Assembly (NCBI GenBank): GCA_950295325.1
Contig: OX485809.1
Location: 35,345,081 to 35,409,080 of the forward strand
DNA: 64,000 nucleotides
Reading direction: 5' to 3'
From: Polytrichum commune
Taxonomy: Eukaryota; Streptophyta; Polytrichopsida; Polytrichales; Polytrichaceae
Below the pieces are notes generated by a model, which was given only the letters and a program-made list of their open reading frames with translations, was not told where the DNA came from and ran no database searches. Positions 55,200 through 64,000 of this stretch are shown here, piece after piece. Numbering within the stretch: the stretch's first letter is position 1; the number at the start of each line of letters is the position of its first letter. Made by a program: the position numbers and the translations under genes.

Positions 55200-55548
55200 T
55201 CGCATCGTATATGTAGAGGGTGAAACTATACCCACTAAGAATACACATGAGTTCACCGATTATCCATTGGAATTTGATCTCAACAATCCCCACATACTTA
55301 TTGAGGAGGAGATTATAGGTATGCTTGATGAAAGAGATGATTCAAACGACAATGAACCTGTTGAAGTTGACATTGTGCAAAGTGGTGATGTGCTGGTAGA
55401 TAGAGCAGGATTCAAGGATGTTGAAAGTGCATTAATGACGTTGAAACAATTCACGAAACACGTTACACCTCTCATCCGTAGCAATCAAAGTCGGTGTGCA
55501 CAAAAATCTCATCAAGCCACTATAGATTCGTTCTTCCATTACACTTGA
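55200..55548 (+). pseudogene. Probable pogo/Tigger-like transposase C-terminus
   Basis: The open frame at 55,141-55,548 ends with an acidic stretch (DERDDSNDNEPVEVD), a helix-like ALMTLKQFTKHV block and a terminal QATIDSFF. That arrangement (acidic linker, paired helices, then TxxDxFF at the C-terminus) is seen in pogo/Tigger-type transposases. The DDE core is not present here. This is a suggestion from the terminal motif only. Confidence 0.3.
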
Positions 55549-55679
55549 ATGTATGATGTCATTCAGATTCTCATGTAAATTCAATGCTTCAGTTACACAA
55601 GTGTTAGCGAATTGTTGTCTATAAGTGTTAAAAAGTGTTACAAGTTCCCTTGCTCCGAAGCGTTGACAGATGTGGAGGG

Positions 55680-57111
55680 TAGACTGTAGCTGCCCCCGCC
55701 CGCGGTGCCCCGCCACCTCCGCTCGCGCAACAGCGCCACTGCCACTCGCCATGCCTGCTTAATCTTAACTTATGTCGGATGCATGTGACGCCTTCACAAA
55801 AATATGCGGACCGACGCTTTCTTGCCTTAAACTTCCATTATTCAACTCCCCAATCGGAGGCACACTTTAATCGCAGCAGCAGATAGTGTGCGTGCGTGAA
55901 TCATCATTCCAGGAAGCAGCCGGTCGTGGGAGATAAGTGAAGGCTTTTTAACTTAAGCGAAGCTAGTCTGCGCTGGAGATTGAGGGAGAGTGTTGCAGGG
56001 AGATTGGAGGCCGCGAGTTGACCTTCTGGTTGTGCTTTTGGTTTGGGACACAAAGTTATGTGACGGATCGACGGTGTTGTGCTGAGTGGGTGTGGATATT
56101 TTGAGGGTAGGGAGGAGTTTTGCGCTGGGGACGTAGATAAGGAGCCCGGGGAAGGAAATAACGAAAAACTGGAGGAGGCTTGGAGGAGGATCGGAGGCTG
56201 CGTTAAGTCATGCGCTAGATCGTGGTCGCAGATCCGGAGTAGACATTTTTCTTTTCTTTTCTTCGTCTTCTGAAGGTAAGGGGTTGTGTGGTGGAGATTG
56301 AGGGAGAGGACAGATCAGGAGGTTTGCTGGAGGCAAGGAGGGACCGTGTGTTTGTGGTTTGTTATCAGAATGGAGAGGCGTGGGATTTATTCCAAGGTTT
56401 GTTGGAGGTAGTTGTAACAGTGTGCGTCCGGTTGTAATGAGTACTAAGGTTGTGGTTGAGAAGTAGGTGTAGTGTCTGGATACAAGAGTATTGCGGTGGA
56501 ATTGAGTTGAGAAGCCGAGGTGAAGAGGTACTTTGTTGGGAGGTAACTTTGTGCATCTGATTGCGATCAGAAAAAGAGTTTTACTAGTCTTTTTCATCGG
56601 AGTGTCACTAATTAGGTAACAAATTAGATAAAAGTAGGTACGTGAGAATGTAAGCCCACAACTGCGGTATAATTTGAGGGGAAGTAGGTAGAGAATTTGT
56701 GTTTGAGTCAAGCATGCGCGTCTGATGTTGCGCAGAAGAGACGTAGAATCTATTGGACAGTTTGTTGGAGGACTGCGGAAAAACCTAGCAGAGCAGGAGT
56801 AAGTAGTTTATATATGCGGGGGATTTGAGTTGACCTAGGGAAAGGCGTTTTGTTGGAGGCAACCCGATTGTTATGAGAAGTAGAGGCTTGTTTTTCTTAA
56901 AGAGTAGAGTTCTGCGGGGGACCTGTCATGCTGACAGTCAAAATTTGGGTTGGTTGAAGGTAAGGTCCGGGGCGCCGTTGTGGTGGAGGCAGCAGCCGTG
57001 TGCATCGGATTGTGATGGTAAGAAGAGGAGTTGAATTTTCCTGAATATTTGAAGTGTGCTGTGTAAGATCGGGAGAGTGCTACCGGAAGAACTAGGGGAG
57101 GGACAACAGAC
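55680..57111 (+). promoter_or_regulatory. SDR upstream region with degenerate G/T-rich repeats
   Basis: The sequence is more GC-rich than its flanks and nearly free of plus-strand C runs from 55,950 on. Variants of TTTGTTGGAGGCAA followed by GTG(T)GCATC(C)GATTGTGAT recur near 56,315, 56,397, 56,532, 56,760, 56,850 and 56,980. It leads directly into the SDR start codon at 57,112, so it probably contains the promoter and 5-prime leader. Regulatory elements were not resolved. Confidence 0.45.
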
Positions 57112-59061
57112 ATGGAGCCGCCAACCGGACTTCGGTACGTAATCCGTCTTGAAATTTGAAAGATAGGGGAACATGATTTAAGGTGGCAGATGATGTTTCC
57201 TTTGTGGTGGCATGTGAGCCGTCATCGGGAAAATTCCTCCGCAAAGATTGAGACTTTTTGGAATCACGAACTGTATGCAGAGAGAGAGATTGTTGCGACG
57301 TGGTCAACTAGTGCGTGCTGATCTCCTTTGTGTCAACTTCCGTGCGCTCATATCTTCTTGAGTTTAATCGCTGTTACAGCCAGTATCGTTTTTTTTACAT
57401 CATCCTCCTATCTATAAGGAGGATTTCACAAATTTCTGACACCACTAAAGTATAGGTATGGGTAGTTGAGGATATTTTTAGTATCGAAACCATTTGAGTT
57501 TCTATAGCATGCAAGAACCTAGAAAAATTTGCCCTAGTATCAATATGGTATTTATACATGGTACTATTGACCCAAATTATAATAACTTGGGTACACAAAG
57601 ATTCTCTCAACTTCGAGACTCCACCAAATATCAATATTTGACTAATATTACAATTTTGATGACCACGGGTAGTTGCTTTCTTTGAGATCGCTGATGTTGA
57701 TTATTGATTCCACGCATTCACCTTTATAACGGTATTTACGTACAATGGTTACAACAGTAGTAAATTGTAAGTAGTATATCGTAAGTCCTTTTCATCATCG
57801 TTAGTACGAATGTGGGACATGCAGGTGGTGGACGAAGGAGACAGTAGCGGTTGTGACGGGAGCTAACGAGGGTATCGGCTTTCAGATTGTGGAAAGACTG
57901 GCTCTGGAAGGACTTATGGTCGTATTGTGCTGTCGTGATGAGTGTCGCGGTATTCATGCCACTGAAGATCTACATGCCAAAGGGTTGAAGAATGTTATAT
58001 TCCGCAGATTAGACATCAGAAGTCCCGAGTCGAGGTCGGACTTCATAGATTGGATTAACCAAACCTACGGTGGTCTGGATATCTTGGTAAGTCATCTCTA
58101 AGTTGTGGATCATGCATATCCATTAACTCACTCTTTATAGTTGCTTCAAATTGGTTACGTCACAAAATCATGGACTAGTCTAGTTTGTGCTACTCTTTCA
58201 AATGGCAACTAATAACGGGTCAGGCTAATTTTGCAGATTAACAATGCTACAGCGTTTTTCTACGACAATGAGGCTGAACATGCACTTGAAACCATGAACA
58301 CCAATTATCATGGACCTGTCAGCTTTACGGAGAGTTTGCTGCAGTTCTTCAAGCCTTCTACCGCAGGCGCGCGTATTGTGAATATCAGTTCCTTACAAGG
58401 ACAGTTGATCGTGAGTCACAGATTGAAACCTCCTTCAATTCAATATATAGTACCTAATCCTTGCATGAGCTCATGGTGACTATATTGAAAATGACGAAAA
58501 CAGAAGAAATTAGAGGGATTGGTTGAGGTTTCGGTGAGGTTATGAATCTGACAGGTCACTGGAGTTCGATCGATCTCTTGAATCCATTTTTGTTGGTTGG
58601 AACTGCAGAATGTAAATGATGTCGGCTTACGGCAACAACTTGTCGACCCCAGCTCATTTGATGTCGATTTTATTAACAGTTGGGCGATGAAGTACGAGGA
58701 AGCCTGTCAGGCCGGCAACGGAATGGAGGTAAGCTACGGAAGTTCTGCATATCACGTTTCCAAAGTCCTTCTCAACGCCTACGCCCGCGTCTTATCACTG
58801 CGAGTAGCCGACAGGCAAGAAGGAAGCAAAATTTATGTCAACAATGTGCATCCAGGCCCAATGGGCACCAATATGTGTCATACGTGGCGCTCAACTGTGG
58901 ACAGCGCCAATTTCGCGCAGCTTAAGGCTAGCGGCCGCTTCGACTCCATCGAGAGCGCGGCGCAGGACTCCGACACTCCTGTTTGGCTTGCTCTCTTGCC
59001 TCCCGGTGGCCCCTCTGGACTTTTCTGGTTCAACAGAAAAGAGATCAGCTTTTACAGTTAA
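57112..59061 (+). CDS. Short-chain dehydrogenase/reductase, complete, 4 exons
   Basis: NAD(P)(H)-dependent oxidoreductase of the classical SDR type, closest in layout to plant carbonyl/menthone/salutaridine reductases; the substrate is unknown. Exons: 57,112-57,134, 57,825-58,086, 58,237-58,410, 58,609-59,061, joined by consensus donors (GTACGT, GTAAGT, GTGAGT) and CAG acceptors, giving 303 residues. The 23-bp first exon supplies MEPPTGL and two bases of an Arg codon, making RWWTKETVAVVTGANEG across the junction, as in related proteins. Motifs: TGANEGIG (cofactor loop, about 17-24), NNAT (about 97-100, usually NNAG), VNISS (catalytic Ser, about 143-147) and SSAYHVSK (YxxxK active site, about 200-207). 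No transit peptide is apparent, so it is probably cytosolic. All catalytic residues are present. Confidence 0.92.
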
Positions 59062-59069
59062 GCTTGACC

Positions 59070-60910
59070 TCCAAATTTTGTAGGTTTCGGGAGCCTTATA
59101 CGCGTTGCTCGGCGTCAATGCTGCAACAAGAGAAATTGCGGTGATCTGGCAAAACTAAGCGTCCTACACTGCGGCATAGAAGGTGACAATCGACATCAAA
59201 AAATTGAGCTTTCAAGTCACCTATATCTGATACTGTTTTCTCGTCCATGCCGTGTATCTTCACTGCACAAAGGAACACTCTGCGTATAGTACTGCGAAGC
59301 TTTACACTGGGCATGAACGATATTGGTTGTGTACGATTAGGGTTTAGGTTATCAAACCTTATACAAGAGAGATTGATTGTTGTCTTGAGGATATTAGGTT
59401 TGGTGCACTGTTGCTGAACTGCATTAAGGGGACGCATTCAGCCCCCGGTCACGTAATAGAGATCGAGTACATATAATTTTCCTACCAGAGCAGGTTCACC
59501 CAACGAGAGCCGGGAAATCATTTTATCTGGGTAGGTGGCGGGTTCATGTTTCATTTTGGTTTGTACGTGTCTGGCACTTCGCAGCCGCTCATGGCATTCT
59601 CTTGCGAGGTCCATTAATTTATTCAAACAACTCGTCACCTCTGTTTATCAAACGGCTGCAACTTGTTCTCGGTTTCACGAAGTTACTGTTTTCCTTGAAT
59701 GATAATAAGGTAAGCTTTGATTCTTTCTATGGACATTTTTTTGTGAGCTAATTGTGTTATCTAAGGTAGACAGTTCATGCTGGTTATGGCTTTCTGTTTG
59801 TTTTTAACGAGTGTTGTTTACTAGTGCAGAGGTTGCATATATTGGACTCCAGAGTCTAGACCTACTTCTGATGTTGTGGGCATGATGTAGAGCCCAAGAC
59901 ACTTCGGTGTATTTCCTGCCCATCGGCAGTACAGCCGTTTGAACTTGGTATCTTCAACTTTATACGTTTGGAAGAATCTAATGTACAACGCTCCTGAGAG
60001 AATGAAAGAGACATCTCTAGGTCAGTTTTAATGTCGTGTACTAATAAAAGAATTGAACTGAAACTTATGGCTTATAAAAACTTGATAGGAATTGTCCTCG
60101 GTAACGTGTCTATATCTACATATAGAAAAGGAACATTGCTGAGTCCGACGTTTTGGTCGGGTCCGACCTGATGGGTTAAAATTCCAGGCCAAGAGCTCCA
60201 TGGGAGTGTATTCTACCGGTGCGAAGTTAATGCGATGGCGCTCTTGAAATGCACTCCTCCGTCCATCATTGGATTGCACTGACGGGAGATCACTTCGTGT
60301 TACAAATCCCTGAAGTTATCTAATGAAATTCTTGATCCTCCTGGATTTTACAACTGTGGATAGAAGCTTTTCTAACCTTTGTAGGTTCTTCTCATCATGG
60401 ATTCCAAGAAGCCCGGATGGAGTGATCGGTGGCTAAGATGGAGCACAGCCATTCAGTCAAAGGTATGGTAAACGTGCCTTATAAGGTGCAACTAAATGAC
60501 TATGTTCCGCGCATTCTGCACATGGAAAAAACAATATCTAGGTGCGCACTATCAGAAACATGTTCATTTAGGTGGCACGCTCACCATAGATATATCCAAG
60601 CCATGAGATAAATGTTGACATACTTACGTGGGGGAATACCTCATATGCAAATGTCCTTAGATGAGGACTTTTCTACCCCAGATCACTTTATCTCATTTGA
60701 GGTGTATTCCTATGCAATTCATATGCAAACAACGAATATACTCCATAAAATCTCACTTCAATATACCTTCTCTGGCCAAGCTCCTAGTATGGATCTTCTT
60801 GAAGTTAGTCAATTCAATTTCCCCACACATGTAAATTACACATACTGGCAGGTAACGAAGTCATGCAAACCACGTAAGATAAAGTGTACTTACTGACGTA
60901 TATAAGTGGA
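59070..60910. other. Intergenic between convergent genes
   Basis: The SDR gene (plus) and the aspartic protease gene (minus) converge here. No additional exon or TE was recognised. Untranslated ends of both are expected but their polyadenylation sites were not identified. Confidence 0.45.
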
Positions 60911-60917
60911 TCAAAAT

Positions 60918-63279
60918 TTACAAGACTGTTTGTAAATAGGCTGTCCTTGTAGCCATGGACAGGATAAAGCGAGTTTTACTGAAGACGTTGAGACCAAGAA
61001 TGATGTCACAACTGATTGCCTGAAGTGCCGGCAGGTTACCTACTGCAAACAGTATTTTCTCAAACAGCAGCGTTGTTGATGACCCACTCCTTTCGTGTGT
61101 GTGCATTGTAACGTCAATGAAAGCCTTCGCAAAAGCCATTTGTTGACCACCAACACCAACCCCCGAAATTCCTAGCTTTTCCTGTGCAACACAAAACATA
61201 AAAACGAATCGATTAGTTTTTGGAAGCCTTGACCTTCATCTATTCCCTTCTAAATCTTTTCTTTGCATGCAGGAACAGACACTGCCAATTGTTCCACCTA
61301 CAAATGTGCTTCAACATGTTATGGCTAGTAACATTAATGACCTTATTCACATATACATCATTGGAGACAGGTATTTCAATTCTACAGCAATAAGTGTGAA
61401 TCTAGATAAAGCTTTACCGAGTTGATCAAACATAGTAATTGAGGTATCTCTGATTACTACTTGAGTTTTACACCTGTTACTAGTGTAAGAAGTATGTCTG
61501 TGCATACAGACACGATAGTTGAAGCTTTATCATTGAAGCTTTTACAATGCTGACCTTCTAGAAACAACTTCAAAAAATAATGTGTACGAAGTGTACTAAG
61601 TCAAGTAAGATTTTTAATTCAGGTCTGACCAGAGCTATGATGATACGCAAGATGAAAACCCTAGTAAACTATGGAGCAAGGGGTTTGTGTAAGACTGACG
61701 TACCAAGGTTGCACCTGCAGAATTTGCTACGCTCGGTGTTGTTACACTTAGAGAAGATCCCAAATCTATGATAGCCAATTGGCTCTTTCCTCTTCCCATC
61801 TCTACCTGTTGCATTATTGGTACTTTGCATCAGATGCCAATTTCTTCCTAATATGTAGGCAATTTTCACAACAAAACCTGCTTTCTAACTGAAAAGAGAG
61901 AACATATATATACATATACCAGATCAGAGTTGTATCTTACTTGGAGTCCTGGTAAGGAGTATTGAACAGGTGCCAGAGCAAGTTTTTGCAATCCTTGCAT
62001 GTCGCAATCTCCCCTATTAGCTGCACCTACTGTGTAAAAGGCGATCTGTTCCTTCAGGAAATGGAACTCAACATCATATTGGGATAAGATATTGAGGCCT
62101 ACAATACCTGCAACAGATGGAGGGAGCCCTGCACTGGCCAGGTCCATAACAATTCCCTGTGCAATCACAACATCATTTAAGTCACCACAGGTAACCAATA
62201 CTCTTAAGCTTGGCCCTTGACTCATCACAGTACTTAGAATGTGAAACAATCACACGTCTGGTGACATGCATAAATGTACACTAATTATAATAAATAGTAT
62301 GGGCAAATGTGTAGTATGGTCCGCGAATATACCAACACTGGTCACACAGGAAAATATTGTGCAAACCCAAGTTTCACTTGTCATGCAACCCTGCTATATA
62401 CCCACCTCTAGGTTGAATGTTCTTTCAAATGCAAACTACTTTCAACCCAATAGAAATAGTGTAACCTACAACATGGACATCTGATGGTCAACATTGTGGG
62501 CTGGTAGTGTGAACCCACAATGATATGCCCACTGTTTTTAGTGTGGAAATAAGCTCAATAGTGAAGTTATCCGCTAACTCAACATGACTTTTGGTTGGGA
62601 GTTGGTTAGTTTGCTTACAAGACCTTCCATATTGGTTCATTGAGGGTCAAACTCATATTTGGCATGTCAAGAGGTGCATAAAATGAGTTTGGCCCTCAGT
62701 GAACTGAGATGGTTTGCTCTTTATTCAATTTCAATCACTACCTCCAAGCATGCACCACAAGTAATATTGAAAAGGACTGAACACTAGTGTCGCCCACAGT
62801 AATATTTACCATAATTATTGTAGCAAATGAAGTTTGTGGGTGATAGAATAGTGTAGGAAGAAGTGTAGGAATGTGTGGTTTCACCTTGATGGGTTGGCAG
62901 AGATGACCAGCAATGGTGACAGCAGGGAGGGAGACTTCACGCATATCAAGCCCTCCATCCCCCATGCCACCAAGTCCTCGAGAGATTTGTCCTGAGCCAG
63001 GAATGATGCCCAGTTTGTTATAAGCTAAGGAGGGACTAACAATGGTGGTGCTGCTGCCAGTGTCAAGCAAGAAATCAAATGTGCCACGGTTGCCAAATGT
63101 CAGTGGGATGATGATGTACTCTTTCGGTGAAGACATTGTGCTTTTCAGTTTTCGCATTGGAATGCGAGCAATTGCCTTATCCTTATCTGGCTGCCTCATA
63201 GCGGGTTGCTTCCTATTCTTCACCGCAGCAAGTCGTTTTACAAGCTCGTCTTTCTCAAAGCAGTCTTTATATGAAACTC
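60918..63279 (-). CDS. Retropepsin-like aspartic protease, 3-prime three exons
   Basis: Probable single-lobe aspartic protease. Exons 63,279-62,885, 62,156-61,941 and 61,181-60,918 (TGA/TAA-type end) join in phase 0 with acceptors TTTTCCAG, TTGCACAG and TTGCACAG. Exon 1 opens with KDCFEKDELVKRL, a Cys-containing helix like those in SAP/MANF-type domains, then a basic linker, then FDFLLDTGSSTTIVSP, the DTG active site. Exon 2 contains GIVGLNILSQYDVEF, the hydrophobic-hydrophobic-Gly motif that closes a retropepsin lobe. Exon 3 contains a second similar block (IILGLNVFSKTRF) but no second DTG, so dimerisation would be needed for activity. The 131+72+87 codons lack the N-terminus; exon 1 begins mid-codon, so an upstream exon lies beyond 63,280 or outside the window. 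Intron 1 carries a 22-bp-arm hairpin. Confidence 0.8.
62635..62704. repeat. Hairpin in protease intron
   Basis: Arms 62,635-62,656 and 62,683-62,704 (GTTCA(T/C)TGAGGG(T/C)CAAACTC...) pair at 20 of 22 positions around a 26-base loop. The arm sequence also occurs within the Harbinger-type element near 16,865, together with a nearby ACAA(A/G)ACCTTCCA block, so this is a fragment of a dispersed fold-back family. Confidence 0.65.
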
Positions 63280-63429
63280 CTGGAAAACAATTTTGCAATG
63301 ACATGTGTCTGTGTTAACCCACAAGAATCCTGTAACATTGCAACCGCATTCCCTAACTGCTTCATCTCTGGGTAGTCAACACACACAAGCAAAAGTTGTA
63401 AATGGGCCTTAAGTGGTTACTTTTTCCAA

Positions 63430-63660
63430 CTAGCCCAGTTCTCCTAGAATATGAAACTCACGAGTAGTACGAGATGGTTAGCAAATCAAATCAAGGCTGT
63501 AGTCACTTCCATCATGATTTTCAGAGATCATATGAATATCTTAGATTGAAGATTCTCATGCTCATTAAATGGTCACATTGGTCACCCCCACTTATGTTGA
63601 CTATTGAGCCTAGAGTGGTTATCATGTTTTCAGGACGTAGTCCAATCTCTTCATTGTGGC
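63430..63660 (-). repeat. Dispersed repeat R1, inverted copy
   Basis: The minus strand carries AGAGATTGGACTACGTCC, GTCAACATAAGTGGGGG, ATGACTACAGCC and CGTGAGTTTCATATTCTAGGA, in R1 order. It separates exon 1 of the protease from the duplicated exon fragment. Confidence 0.55.
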
Positions 63661-63805
63661 AAGTCGTTTCACAAAGCTCATCCTTCTCGAAGCAGTCTTT
63701 ACACAAAAGTCCTAGGTTAACCCAGAAGAACCCTGTTACATTTGCAACCTAACATTCCCTATCCGCTACTTCATCCTTCGGTAAACCAAGCACACGCATA
63801 TGTGA
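63650..63805 (-). pseudogene. Partial duplicate of protease exon and its 5-prime flank
   Basis: CTTTGTGTAAAGACTGCTTC, then GAGAAGGATGAGCTT and AAACGACTTGCC, repeats the exon 1 start of the aspartic protease gene (63,279 downward). The matching 5-prime flanks also agree (TTCTTCTGGGTTAAC here, TTCTTGTGGGTTAAC at about 63,320), as does CATTCCCTA with TACTTCATC. The copy reads CKDCFEKDEL, then shifts frame after GAGCTT and loses the retropepsin part. It looks like a local duplication split by an R1 insertion. Confidence 0.7.
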
Positions 63806-64000
63806 GAATTGTTTACCATGTGAACCATATCCAGCAATTTCAGGCCCGCTTCTAATGACTGATTCACATTTTTGAACATGTTGGCTTTTGAAGTATTTTG
63901 AGGGAATTTGTTGCTTCAATGACAAGGACATGTAGTGTGGCAAACTTCAAGTCATTCACGATTGCGCAACACTTAAGGATTAAGCCAGAGAGAGGTTTGA

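Noticed and set aside
56208-56711. 167-codon minus-strand frame upstream of the SDR gene
   Set aside because: It arises from the G/T-rich, C-poor leader repeats; composition is Thr/Pro/Leu-rich with no domain and no splice partners.

Overview
This is plant nuclear DNA. Genes have several exons with GT..AG introns, their products belong to land-plant families (ureide permease, short-chain dehydrogenase, plant CACTA transposase), and most of the sequence is AT-rich intergenic DNA crowded with nested transposons, MITEs, a tRNA-derived SINE and tandem repeats. I cannot name the species. The gene families and TE load fit an embryophyte with a large genome, possibly not a flowering plant, but nothing seen settles this. 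No rRNA or tRNA genes, CRISPR arrays or bacterial features were seen.

Layout. 1-2.4 kb (minus): an unrecognised open frame cut by the window edge, then the first three coding exons of a ureide permease (UPS) gene backed by a four-unit tandem array. 3.8-32.2 kb: no convincing host gene. It holds a decayed Ty3/gypsy RT, a hAT-type MITE family (one copy with perfect 8-bp TSDs, others interrupted by a Mutator-like MITE and a Harbinger-type element), two Harbinger-type elements related by a 93-bp tandem repeat, two copies of a SINE with target duplications, a 72-bp minisatellite and several dispersed repeat families. 32,258-47,563: one complete 15.3-kb CACTA (En/Spm) transposon with 29-bp perfect terminal inverted repeats and AAA target duplications. 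47.6-55.6 kb: a cluster of CACTA- and Harbinger-type fragments, a GC-rich island, a decayed Harbinger transposase and a probable pogo-like remnant. 57.1-59.06 kb (plus): a complete four-exon short-chain dehydrogenase gene. 60.9-63.3 kb (minus): three exons of a retropepsin-like aspartic protease gene, with a partial exon duplication behind it.

The main discovery candidate is the CACTA element. Its minus-strand unit encodes a transposase-associated Cys-rich N-terminal exon (TAD), then a separate exon with an intact SET (lysine-methyltransferase-type) domain, then the TNP2 transposase body. The TAD exon can join either the SET exon or the transposase exon in the same phase, so one promoter could make two products. 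The plus-strand unit is a TNP1-like accessory gene. The short motif AGTCAT/ATGACT fills both subterminal regions, the TNP2/SET upstream region and the introns. It forms micro-arrays with their own exact periods: 18 bp before the SET/TNP2 unit, and 30, 23 and 43 (18+25) bp in TNP1 introns. A transposon carrying its own chromatin-modifier-like domain together with phased arrays of a candidate binding motif is the part most worth following up. The transposase has one in-frame TAG and TNP1 has a damaged exon, while the SET exon is intact.
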